A DNA stretch of 50,734 nucleotides from Acidobacteria bacterium 13_2_20CM_2_57_6. Lineage in GTDB: Bacteria; Acidobacteriota; Terriglobia; Acidiferrales; UBA7541. Position 1 is the first letter of the stretch. Each line of letters starts with the position of its first letter. This document shows, piece by piece, positions 1-8,238 of the stretch. Location: the NCBI GenBank assembly GCA_001917435.1, contig MNEA01000138.1, positions 1 through 50,734 on the forward strand. Reading direction: 5' to 3'. A program made the translations under genes and the position numbers. A model generated the notes under the pieces. It saw only the letters and a program-made list of their open reading frames with translations, had not been told where the DNA came from and ran no database searches.

Positions 1-1030
1 ATGGGAAAAAGAGTCCAAGGATAGCCAGCGCGAGAATCGGCGTCCAACTCAGGAGCCCGTGTTCGGAGGAAAAAAGGACCAGACGCCAGTTGGGCGCGCT
101 CCAGTCCCAGGGCAGAGCGGTGTAGGAACCGAACCGGAAAAGTCCCCCAAAAATAATGGCGCGCGTGATGAGCGTAGGCAGGAATGCAACTGCCATGGTA
201 ACGGTGAAAGATAAATTTGCGGAGAAAAGTAATCCAGCGGCACGAAAGTCCTTCTCGCGCCAGGAATTCCAGTACGCGAGGGTGGATTCGACAAAAGGGA
301 GAAGAAGGAAGACGCCGTTCGGGAAATAAACATCGACCATTAAGCCTGCGAGAAGCCCCAGAATATTCCATTGAAGAATGGTGCGGAAATCGCGCGTGCG
401 ATCCCAATACCGCAGAAAAAGAGCCACGGTAAACGCCGAATGCGCGTGAGACCAAGCGGGGTTGAAATACATATAAACGGGAAGCGAACTGGCGCCCCAA
501 ATGGCCACAGTGGCAAGAAACGCCCAGCGATCCTCGATGTACTTTCTGGCAAGGAAATAAGAAATGAGCAGTCCGAGGAAACCATAAATCGCCGTCCCAA
601 GCGCCATAGCCAAGACATATGGAGTGGAGAATCCATTGGCGGCGATATGCGCGCCAAAAGCGTTGGCGAGAAGTACAAAAAAGTGTGCAGCCAGCAGGAA
701 CGGAGTCCACAGCATAGCCGGTCCGACGGTGAAGAGGTTGCTAACGTATCCAGTCTCCGTGTATTCGCTCGGACTGAGTTGGCCGTTAGGGAGAGTTCGC
801 ATCTGAGAAAAGTAAAGATTCGCGTGCCGCCAGTCTTCCTCGAATCGCAGATTGTGCTGGATCAGGGGCGCGCGAGCGTAAGCGTAGTATCCGACGCCGT
901 CGCCATGCACGATAGGATTCACAAAAGGCAATGACAGGAGAAACAAAACGAGGAGAATCTTTACATGCTCGGCGGAGCCACGCCCGCCAACGCGCAATTT
1001 CGCGAACTCACTCGATAATGATTCGTTCAT
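1..1030 (-). CDS. GT-C-type membrane glycosyltransferase-like protein (partial, C-terminus outside window)
   Basis: An uninterrupted reading frame runs from an ATG at 1030 to the left edge (343 codons, no stop), so the gene is truncated by the window. A short cytosolic N-terminus is followed by a first membrane helix (about residues 19-35) and then a loop beginning HGDGVGYYAYARAP. An acidic residue in the first periplasmic loop is typical of lipid-linked-sugar glycosyltransferases of the GT39/GT83 type. Many further hydrophobic segments follow, with aromatic loops. It starts 16 bases after the stop of the GT2-methyltransferase gene on the same strand, so the two probably share an mRNA, and a polyprenyl-phosphate sugar made by the upstream enzyme is a plausible donor. 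The family call is inference from topology and the DG motif; no specific substrate can be named. Confidence 0.6.
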   Translation of the reverse strand, partial: MNESLSSEFAKLRVGGRGSAEHVKILLVLFLLSLPFVNPIVHGDGVGYYAYARAPLIQHNLRFEEDWRHANLYFSQMRTLPNGQLSPSEYTETGYVSNLFTVGPAMLWTPFLLAAHFFVLLANAFGAHIAANGFSTPYVLAMALGTAIYGFLGLLISYFLARKYIEDRWAFLATVAIWGASSLPVYMYFNPAWSHAHSAFTVALFLRYWDRTRDFRTILQWNILGLLAGLMVDVYFPNGVFLLLPFVESTLAYWNSWREKDFRAAGLLFSANLSFTVTMAVAFLPTLITRAIIFGGLFRFGSYTALPWDWSAPNWRLVLFSSEHGLLSWTPILALAILGLFFP

Positions 1031-1046
1031 TCGCTTGCCAGAATTC

Positions 1047-2543
1047 TCAAGCGTGCTCCGCAGGCGCCAAAGAGGAACGCGCCGGCGTCTCTGCCATCTC
1101 AAAGACGGGCTTGCTCAATACCGCGATGAGGGACAATGGCGGCAGCGGCAGAAAATTGTCCAAAACGCGAAAGAGCGGCGTGAGCAAATTCAACATTTTG
1201 ATCTGCCACAAGCCGAAGGTACGCTTCCGCAACAGGCGCCCGTTCAGCCACCAGGCGATAACGCCGACGCGGTTAAATGCCATTACATTTTCCAGATGGA
1301 AGCCGGCTTTTTCGGCCAGCTCAACTAATTGTTTTTTAGTATACCGCCGTTGATGGCCAAGAACCTCATCGAGCGTGCCGAAGAGCCAAGGACCGCATGG
1401 AACGAGCACGATGGCGCGCCCGCCATCCTCAAGCACGCCGCGAATATTATTCAGCGCAGCCAAGTCGTCCGCCAGGTGCTCGACCACATTCAAACAGATG
1501 ACGGTGTCAAATTTCTGTTCCTTGGGAAACGATTCGCTGTTCTCGCCGTCGGTATAACCCACGCGCATGTATGGCCGGTTCAAGCCGATATTTTCAAGAT
1601 ACGTCAAGTACAACGGATTAATGTCGCTGGCCCAATACATCCTGCGCGGAATCAACTGCAATGTCAGATTGCCAATGCCTGCGCCGATTTCCAATACTTT
1701 TTCTCCCACATAGGGACGGATGACGTCGGCCATCCACTTGGTGAAGCGCGGCGCACGGTTCAAGCGGCCGAGGACCTGGCTCCCGTAAACGTCCTCGGCA
1801 TAAATGTAGTCGGAAAAACCGAACCTGAGAATCGCGAAGATGGCGCGGAGGCCATCCATCCAGTCAATCTTTTTCCCTTCCTGATACGTGCGGCCGGCAT
1901 ATCGGATGGGAACCTCAAAAATGCGCGCGCCACGCTTGGCGAGCTTGATGGAAATCTCCGGCTCGATTTCAAAACCCTTGCCGACAAGCGGGATGCTTTT
2001 CAGCAATGTCGTTCGAACCATCTTGTAACAGGTTTCCATATCGGTGAGATTGAGGTCCGAAACGACATTGCACAACAAGGTCAAGAAACGATTTCCAAGC
2101 TCATGACGGAAGAAAAGAACACGACGGTATTCGCTGGCGAGGAAGCGAGAACCAAAAACGGCGTCGGCCTGCTCGTCCAGGAAAACCCGAACCATTTTGA
2201 GGAGATCGAGAGGATGATATTCGAGATCCGAATCATGAATGACCGTCAACTCCGCGTTCGCGCGAACTAGCGCCGTCTGAATCGCCGCGGCTTTGCCCTG
2301 ATTGATCCCGTGGCGCAAGAAGAGCCATTCCAGTTTTGGATCCGGAGATCCAGCCAGGGAGTTCTCAAACTCGCGGAGGACAGCGGCGGTATTGTCGGTC
2401 GAACCGTCGTCAACGACGATGATTTCAATGCGGTCGAGCAGGGGAGACTCTGCCAGAATCTTAAGCCGTTCGAGGCTGGGCTGGACCAAATACTGCTCGT
2501 TATAGACGGGCACGAGAATGGAGAGCGTTGTCGAGGCACTCAT
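1047..2543 (-). CDS. Fused GT2 glycosyltransferase / SAM-dependent methyltransferase
   Basis: The 498-aa protein carries two enzymes. Residues 1-240 are a GT-A fold of the dolichol/polyprenyl-phosphate sugar synthase kind: SILVPVYNEQ at the N-terminus, VVDDGSTDN at 43-51, and the metal-binding HDSD at 103-106 followed by LEYHP. Residues about 270-470 are a class I methyltransferase, with SAM-binding VLEIGAGIGN at 283-292 and a later VICLNVVEHL segment. No membrane helix is evident in the GT part. The role is probably transfer of a sugar from NDP-sugar to a lipid carrier, with methylation of an unknown acceptor by the second domain. The downstream gene is a membrane glycosyltransferase 16 bases away, which fits use of a lipid-linked sugar. 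The fusion is seen in other bacteria; the substrates are unknown. Confidence 0.85.
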   Translation of the reverse strand: MSASTTLSILVPVYNEQYLVQPSLERLKILAESPLLDRIEIIVVDDGSTDNTAAVLREFENSLAGSPDPKLEWLFLRHGINQGKAAAIQTALVRANAELTVIHDSDLEYHPLDLLKMVRVFLDEQADAVFGSRFLASEYRRVLFFRHELGNRFLTLLCNVVSDLNLTDMETCYKMVRTTLLKSIPLVGKGFEIEPEISIKLAKRGARIFEVPIRYAGRTYQEGKKIDWMDGLRAIFAILRFGFSDYIYAEDVYGSQVLGRLNRAPRFTKWMADVIRPYVGEKVLEIGAGIGNLTLQLIPRRMYWASDINPLYLTYLENIGLNRPYMRVGYTDGENSESFPKEQKFDTVICLNVVEHLADDLAALNNIRGVLEDGGRAIVLVPCGPWLFGTLDEVLGHQRRYTKKQLVELAEKAGFHLENVMAFNRVGVIAWWLNGRLLRKRTFGLWQIKMLNLLTPLFRVLDNFLPLPPLSLIAVLSKPVFEMAETPARSSLAPAEHA

Positions 2544-2765
2544 GGAAAGAGCCGGCGCTCCAATCTGCGCGAAAATGGGCTAGGAGAAAACATTGATTCT
2601 ACATTTTCCACGAGTCGAGAAAGCAAGCCAAGAATGGGTAATCCCTGATAGGAGAATACGACAAGCTGCCCGGCGGGGGACACAAACAATATTCGATCGT
2701 CAGTGTCGATATAGACCGTAAGCCAGCAAACCAGTTGCCGGGGTTCGACTTTGTTTGCCGGCGCG

Positions 2766-4283
2766 CTATACATAATCGAATAGCGTCATGAAGCCGAAAT
2801 CCATGTGGAGTTGCTGGTGGCAGTGGAACAGCGTCAGGCCTGGATTGTCCGCAACGAAATCGATTTCCGCTTCCTGGTAACCTCCGAGCATCACGACATC
2901 TTTCCATATCCCCGCTGCCGGCTTTCCTGCGAGGCTGGTCAATTCAAAGCTGTGACGGTGGAGGTGGATGGGATGGATGTCATCACTGGCGTTGCGCATT
3001 CGAATGCGGTAACGCTTGCCTTGCTGCAAGTGAAAGGAGGCAGGGACCATTTCGCTGTTCATCGGATGAGCCAGGCCATTGACCGTCCAGCGGTTGAAGC
3101 CTTCGTCGGCAGCGTTCTCTTTGGCGAAAGTCATATCGAACGTCGCATCAGGTGAGGGAGTTGTAGCGCCAGGTTTTGCGAAACGCGAATAGTTCCACCG
3201 AAAGGATGGCGGCGCAATCCATTGGGCCTTGGCTCGGCGGCCTGCGTACTCGAGGACAACGCCCGCGCCGTGACGGCGATCGTCGTTGTCAAGGTCACCC
3301 ATGATCCAGACACCGGGATGATTCATTTCCACAATGGCGGAGACACGCTCGCCTGTGCCAAGCCACAAAACAGGAACGTGCGCGGGATTCGGGACCGGAT
3401 TGCCATCGAGGGCCACAACCTGGAAGGAATGGCCTGGCAAGGCAAGGCTGCGAATTTCCGTGGCGCTTCCATTCAGAACATGAAAAAGGACTCGTTCACG
3501 GTGTTTTACGCGGATCGGCTCTCCATGGCCGAGTATGCGCCCGTTGATTGTGAAGGACGAATAACCGACTTCGTAACCGCGCGGCATGCCTTTGGCCAGC
3601 GAGGCCTTCATAGCTGATTCACCAATGGCTTGAAGTTCTTTGTTTGGGGCAGAGGGGGACAGGAAATCCTGCGCCATGTCACCACCTTGACTAAAGGTGG
3701 GCTCGAATTCCTTCAGGACAAGAAATACTTCGCGGTCAAAACGTCCCGGCTCGTGTTTGGGCTCGATATATACCGGCCCCACTTGGCCGCTATATTGTCC
3801 CGCCGACAGGTTTGCGCCAGCGCGGTTGTGGGAATGATAAAAACGGAAACCGGCAGGACTCGGCGTGAACACAATTCGCCGTTTGCCGTGCGCGGGAATG
3901 AAGGGGGTGCCTTCCTCAGCGGCTCCGTCCACATCAGTTGCTACTTTTTGACCATGCCAGTGAAGCTGCTCCGGCGTATCCGTCTCGTTGTGAATATCCA
4001 CGGTGACCCGCTGGCCTTCCTTGAAACGAAGCAGTGGCCCAGGAAACTGGCCATTGTAGGTAGTGGCGGAAATGATTCTTTTGGGCGCGATTTCTAGGGG
4101 AGACGTTCGAATGTGCAAGACATAGTCCGCGGAATCAGGATCACTTATCGGATGGGAGACTTCGTCATGCAGCGTCGGGAAGGCCGTTGGGGCGAAACTG
4201 TCTCTTGTAGAGAGCAGTAATGCCCCCGTCCCGAGACCCATGGACCTTAGAAATTGCCGTCTCGACCTGGCGCGCTTGCTCAT
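2766..4283 (-). CDS. Tat-exported multicopper oxidase
   Basis: A 505-aa laccase-like oxidase that should oxidise phenols or metal ions with four-electron reduction of O2 in the periplasm. The ATG at 4283 is preferred over one 126 bases upstream, because it sits behind an AGAGAGAA ribosome site and puts a twin-arginine signal (SRRQFLRS, residues 7-14) at the N-terminus. All four copper motifs are present: HWHG (108-111), HSH (150-152), HPIHLH in the last third, and HCHQQLH (487-493) near the C-terminus. The type-1 copper axial position, five residues after the last His, is Phe498 and not Met. The gene is isolated: a hairpin lies upstream after the permease gene, and about 220 noncoding bases lie downstream. 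The substrate is unknown. Confidence 0.9.
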   Translation of the reverse strand: MSKRARSRRQFLRSMGLGTGALLLSTRDSFAPTAFPTLHDEVSHPISDPDSADYVLHIRTSPLEIAPKRIISATTYNGQFPGPLLRFKEGQRVTVDIHNETDTPEQLHWHGQKVATDVDGAAEEGTPFIPAHGKRRIVFTPSPAGFRFYHSHNRAGANLSAGQYSGQVGPVYIEPKHEPGRFDREVFLVLKEFEPTFSQGGDMAQDFLSPSAPNKELQAIGESAMKASLAKGMPRGYEVGYSSFTINGRILGHGEPIRVKHRERVLFHVLNGSATEIRSLALPGHSFQVVALDGNPVPNPAHVPVLWLGTGERVSAIVEMNHPGVWIMGDLDNDDRRHGAGVVLEYAGRRAKAQWIAPPSFRWNYSRFAKPGATTPSPDATFDMTFAKENAADEGFNRWTVNGLAHPMNSEMVPASFHLQQGKRYRIRMRNASDDIHPIHLHRHSFELTSLAGKPAAGIWKDVVMLGGYQEAEIDFVADNPGLTLFHCHQQLHMDFGFMTLFDYV

Positions 4284-4436
4284 CGAGTTCTCTCTGGGAT
4301 GTTTTCCCGCATGCGAGGCGCATCCAGCGACCATGCTCCACGCTGGGCTAATTGAGCGAGAGTCAGCCAGTATAGCGGACAACGCCTGAGAGCCTGAATC
4401 CTCACTCAAGGGTATTACACACGTCAGGCCAGGAAG

Positions 4437-4465
4437 AAGCTTGGGACTTCAGGAAAGCCAAGCTT
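4437..4465 (-). terminator. Hairpin at the end of the ADOP permease gene
   Basis: A perfect 8-bp inverted repeat, AAGCTTGG / CCAAGCTT, with a 13-base loop begins at the stop codon of the permease gene (TAA at 4464-4466). On the minus strand it is followed by a pyrimidine stretch (CTTCTTCC), not a clean U-run. It probably works as a transcription terminator or an mRNA 3' end. Confidence 0.45.
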
Positions 4466-7058
4466 ATTCATAGCGCAAGGCGGCCATGGGGTCGAGGCGG
4501 CTGGCGCGGAGGGCTGGGACGTAGCCGGCGGCGCAGGCGACGATGGCCAGAGCGGCGGTAGCTAGGCCCAGCGTGAGTGGATCATGAGGGGTCAGGCCGA
4601 AGAGCTGGCTTTGGACCACGCGGGTGAGCGCGAGGGAGGCAGTGATTCCGGCAACGACGCCGATGGCGACAAGAAGCAGAACTTCACGCATGACCAGCCA
4701 GATGACGTTGCCGCGAGCGGCTCCGAGAGCGATACGAATGCCGACTTCGCGCGTGCGCTGCGCAACAGTGTAAGCCATGACGCCGTAGAGGCCGATGACC
4801 GCGAGCAAGGTGGCGAGGAAGCCGAAGACGGCGGAGAGGCTGGCAATCATGCGGTCCGTGGAAAGAGAGTTGTTGATCTGCACTTCCGTGGTGCGCATGG
4901 CGAAGATGGGGAGATTGGAATCCATGTCTCGGACTTTCGAACGCACTGCGGACATCAACTGATTGGGATCGGCGGCGGTGCGGAGGTAGACGGTCATTTC
5001 CCCAAGGTAGCGGCCACCAAGATACGGAACGAAAGCCTGCTCGGGAATTTCGTCGCGGAGGCTGGTGTACTTGAAATCCTTGACGACGCCAATGACTTCC
5101 ATGTCCGTGGGCGTGCCGGGATCGGTGCCGAAGCCGAGGTGCAGGCCGATGGGATTTCGTCCGGGGAAATATTTTTTCGCAAACTTCTCGTTGATCATGA
5201 CGGCGGTAGGGACCCAGTTCCATACCTCGGGACCGTGCTTGATCTCGTGGTTGTCGTTGACGGTGAAGTCACGACCCGCGACGATGGGGACGCCGAGCGT
5301 GGCGAAATAGTTTGGGCTGATGGAGTTCATATAAGGTTCAGCATGCTCACCGGGCTTGGCGGGAGTGAAACCCTCGACGGACATGCTGCTGTCCCATTCG
5401 TTGTCTTCGAGAATGCGCATGGACGCGAGTCCGACGGACTGCACTCCGGGAATGGACCTGAGAGCGTCCGATAGTTGAGGATAGAAAACTTTCATGTGCT
5501 CGACCGTGTAGCCGCTGAGCGAAGGGTCGACTTGAAAGGCCACGAGCCTTTCCGCGGGAAAACCGGGGCCCAGATCGCGCAGGTTGGCAAGGCTGCGAAC
5601 GAAAAGCCCGGCACCAACCAAGAGTAGCAGCGAGAGAGTGACTTGCGCGACCACGAGGCCTTTTCTCAGGCGATGATGGCCTCCGCCACCCACGACAGCG
5701 CCCGCCTGATCCTTCAATGTTCCGGCGATATTGGGCTTGGTGGTTTGAAGAGCAGGCACGAGGCCGAAGATGACTCCGGTGAGGACGGTGACAGCGAGGT
5801 TGAAAAGAAGAATGCGGAGATCGGGCGCGCTGGAGACATTCATGCCTCCGGAATCGGACGGCAGATAGATCTTCATGAGCGCGCGATCGGCCCAAAACGC
5901 CACGGCAAGACCGGCGAGGCCTCCAAGTGCGGAGAGGGAAAGACTCTCAATCAAAAGCTGCGCGATGATGCGCGGACGCGTAGCGCCCATTGCCAAGCGG
6001 ACAGCGATTTCCTTGACGCGGCCTGAACCACGCACAAGCATGAGATTGGCGAGATTGGCGCAGGCGATGAGCAAGACTACGCCAGTGGTGGCCATCAAGA
6101 CCCAAAGCGGAGTGGAAAGCTGGCGGCGGGTGTAGGAACGGCCCTGGGAGCCGGGCAAAACGTCGATCCAACATTTGAGAAATTCATCGCGGTCGTATTT
6201 TGAGGCGCGGCTGAAGGCGGGGAGCTGCACTTCCATTTCGAGCATGGAGTGCATGAAGGGCTGAAGGGCGGCTTTGGCCTGCTGCTGCGAGACGCCGGGC
6301 TTCAAGCGGCCGAAGGCGTTTACCCAGCGATTGCGGCGCTCCTTCAGCATGTCTTCCGGATTGCCGATGATAATCTGCGCCTGCATCATGATGGGAATGA
6401 AGATTTTCGGTGAAAAACCAAGCTCCACACCGTCAAAGCTCGCCGGGGCAACGCCGACGACGGTCATTTTGTAATTGTTGAGAGTCAGAGTCTTGCCGAC
6501 GATTTGGGGATCGCCTGCGAAGCGCGTCTTCCAAAAGTTGTAATTGAGGACAACGAACGGATGGCCGCTGGGAACTTGATCGTCCTCGGGAGTGAGGATG
6601 CGACCTATGGCGGGGACGACGCCGAGAGTGGAGAAGTACGTGCCGGATACGAGTTCGACGGAAACACGTTCGCCTTGCTGGCCGAAGGAAAGGCTCGCGG
6701 AAGTGGGAAAGCGGCAAAACATATCCGAGAAGACTTCGTTGTGCCCGCGAAAATCACGGAACATGGGATGGGAAATAGCATTGCCGCCCCAGTTGCTGCC
6801 GTAGTGGCGCCCACGCATGGTTAGGAGAACGAGCTGCTGAGGATCCTTGACGGGGAGGAGCCGCAATAGGACCTGGTCGAGTAGAGTGAAAATGGCGGTG
6901 TTGGCGCCGATACCGAGGGCCAGGGTCAGGACGGCTACGGCCGTGAAGCCAGGAGTTCGGGCCAGCATGCGGAAGGTGTACTTCAGGTCGCGAAGGACGG
7001 TGTCAAGCCAGCCGCCGAGATTCATAGGGCGAGTGGCCGAACTGGTGGCTTTGGTCAC
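4464..7058 (-). CDS. ADOP-type MacB/FtsX ABC transporter permease (no ATPase domain)
   Basis: The 864-aa membrane protein has the duplicated arrangement MacB_PCD periplasmic domain - FtsX - MacB_PCD - FtsX known from acidobacterial duplicated orphan permeases. The N-terminus (DLKYTFRMLARTPGFTAVA then LTLALGIGANTAIF) is the family signature. The first FtsX core lies around residues 325-440 and the second ends in PALRASRLDPMAALRYE. The GTG at 7058 is chosen because GAGGG lies 7 bases upstream; an in-frame ATG at 7025 is the alternative. No ATPase gene is adjacent, so its partner must be elsewhere, which is usual for this family. The transported substrate is unknown; related MacB systems move peptides, macrolides or lipoproteins across the periplasm. 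Confidence 0.9.
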   Translation of the reverse strand: MTKATSSATRPMNLGGWLDTVLRDLKYTFRMLARTPGFTAVAVLTLALGIGANTAIFTLLDQVLLRLLPVKDPQQLVLLTMRGRHYGSNWGGNAISHPMFRDFRGHNEVFSDMFCRFPTSASLSFGQQGERVSVELVSGTYFSTLGVVPAIGRILTPEDDQVPSGHPFVVLNYNFWKTRFAGDPQIVGKTLTLNNYKMTVVGVAPASFDGVELGFSPKIFIPIMMQAQIIIGNPEDMLKERRNRWVNAFGRLKPGVSQQQAKAALQPFMHSMLEMEVQLPAFSRASKYDRDEFLKCWIDVLPGSQGRSYTRRQLSTPLWVLMATTGVVLLIACANLANLMLVRGSGRVKEIAVRLAMGATRPRIIAQLLIESLSLSALGGLAGLAVAFWADRALMKIYLPSDSGGMNVSSAPDLRILLFNLAVTVLTGVIFGLVPALQTTKPNIAGTLKDQAGAVVGGGGHHRLRKGLVVAQVTLSLLLLVGAGLFVRSLANLRDLGPGFPAERLVAFQVDPSLSGYTVEHMKVFYPQLSDALRSIPGVQSVGLASMRILEDNEWDSSMSVEGFTPAKPGEHAEPYMNSISPNYFATLGVPIVAGRDFTVNDNHEIKHGPEVWNWVPTAVMINEKFAKKYFPGRNPIGLHLGFGTDPGTPTDMEVIGVVKDFKYTSLRDEIPEQAFVPYLGGRYLGEMTVYLRTAADPNQLMSAVRSKVRDMDSNLPIFAMRTTEVQINNSLSTDRMIASLSAVFGFLATLLAVIGLYGVMAYTVAQRTREVGIRIALGAARGNVIWLVMREVLLLVAIGVVAGITASLALTRVVQSQLFGLTPHDPLTLGLATAALAIVACAAGYVPALRASRLDPMAALRYE

Positions 7059-7221
7059 AGGGATACCCTCGTGCAGCTAGAGGTAAAGACGAAAAAGGTT
7101 ACCAAAAGTTTGATGAAAGTACGAAGAGATTCGTGGGTCTATGGGAGGGGCAATCGCAGAAAATGGCGAAATGTAGGAGAAGATGGCCGCCCCTGGGTGG
7201 ACTCTCCGAGGAGTGCGAGAG

Positions 7222-8229
7222 TTAGTCGGCGCTGGTTGTAGCTACCCTGTGAGCTTCGAGACTTTCTGCCTTTTGCTGAAAAAAGGCGGCGACGCGGTCA
7301 ATGATCTCATTCAATCGAGTGTGCGGGCGGAACCCGGTCAGGGCGTATAGCTTTTCGACGGAGGGCACGCGGCGCATCATGTCCTCAAAGCCGGGCTCGT
7401 AGGCCTGATCGTAAGGCACGTACTCAATGGAGGAGGAACTGCCGGTACGCTCCCTTACTCTCCACGCCAGTTCTTCGATGGTGACTTCCTCGGTATTGCC
7501 GACGTTGACGACTTCTCCGACGGAGCGGTCCAAGTCCATGAGGCGAATGAGGGCTTCGACAGTGTCGCGGACATCGCAGAAGCAGCGCGATTGCTTTCCG
7601 CTGCCGTAGATGCTGATGGCGGCGTTGTCGAGGGCGGACTTGACGAAATTGGGGAGCACCATGCCGTAGCGGCCAGTTTGCCGAGGGCCCACGGTATTGA
7701 ACAAACGAGCGATGATGACCGGCAGCTTTTTCTCCTTCCAGTAGGAAAGAGCAAGAAACTCATCGAGCGCCTTGGAAGCCGCGTAGCTCCAGCGGCCTTT
7801 TGTGGTGGGACCAAGGACAAGGTCGGCGTCTTCGTGGAAAGGAACGTTGGTATTTTTTCCGTAGACCTCGGAGGTAGAAGCCGTGAGGACGAGCTTCTTC
7901 TTCTTGCAGGCCGCTTCGAGGATCAATTGAGTGCCGTTTACATTGGTCTCGATGGTTTTGACGGGGCTCTCAACGATGAGTTTGACGCCGACGGCAGCGG
8001 CCAGATGGACGATTACATCGGCATCATCCACGAGTTCGGCGAGCAACTGGCGATTCTCGATGCTCTCCAGGTGATACTGCATACGGCTGGAGGACTTGAG
8101 ATGGCGGATGTTTTCCATGCTGCCGGTAGAAAGATTGTCCAGCAAAACGACACGATCGCCACGATCGAGGAGCCGCTCCGCGAGATGTGAACCAATAAAG
8201 CCGGCGCCGCCAGTGATCAAATAGCGCAA
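7222..8229 (-). CDS. NAD-dependent NDP-sugar epimerase/dehydratase (extended SDR)
   Basis: This 335-aa cytosolic enzyme likely converts a nucleotide sugar for the exopolysaccharide made by the operon it closes. The Rossmann NAD site is GGAGFIGS (residues 7-14), the catalytic pair is in YAASK, and TSTSEVYG plus FNTVGPRQ are typical of the UDP-glucose 4-epimerase/UDP-glucuronate decarboxylase group. Length and motifs resemble UDP-xylose-synthase-like proteins, but the exact reaction cannot be decided from sequence. The start is TTG at 8229: AAGGAGG overlaps the stop of the tyrosine kinase gene and lies about 4 bases before it, showing tight translational coupling (9-base gap). Confidence 0.88.
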   Translation of the reverse strand: MRYLITGGAGFIGSHLAERLLDRGDRVVLLDNLSTGSMENIRHLKSSSRMQYHLESIENRQLLAELVDDADVIVHLAAAVGVKLIVESPVKTIETNVNGTQLILEAACKKKKLVLTASTSEVYGKNTNVPFHEDADLVLGPTTKGRWSYAASKALDEFLALSYWKEKKLPVIIARLFNTVGPRQTGRYGMVLPNFVKSALDNAAISIYGSGKQSRCFCDVRDTVEALIRLMDLDRSVGEVVNVGNTEEVTIEELAWRVRERTGSSSSIEYVPYDQAYEPGFEDMMRRVPSVEKLYALTGFRPHTRLNEIIDRVAAFFQQKAESLEAHRVATTSAD

Positions 8230-8238
8230 AGGGCCTCC

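Noticed and set aside
1329..2270. Plus-strand frame of 313 codons
   Set aside because: Antisense to the GT2-methyltransferase fusion, which has clear motifs on the other strand.
2540..2773. A 77-codon minus-strand frame whose start overlaps the oxidase stop and whose stop overlaps the GT2 start
   Set aside because: The overlaps look like coupling, but there is no ribosome site, no recognisable motif, and the region is better read as an intergenic spacer with a possible TAGAAT -10.
4584..5474. Plus-strand frame of 296 codons inside the permease gene
   Set aside because: Antisense shadow of the ADOP permease with Asp/Gly/Val-rich composition.
7201..7222. ACTCTC/GAGAGT inverted repeat at the end of the epimerase gene as terminator
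   Set aside because: Only six base pairs, loop of ten, no U-run, and partly inside the coding sequence.
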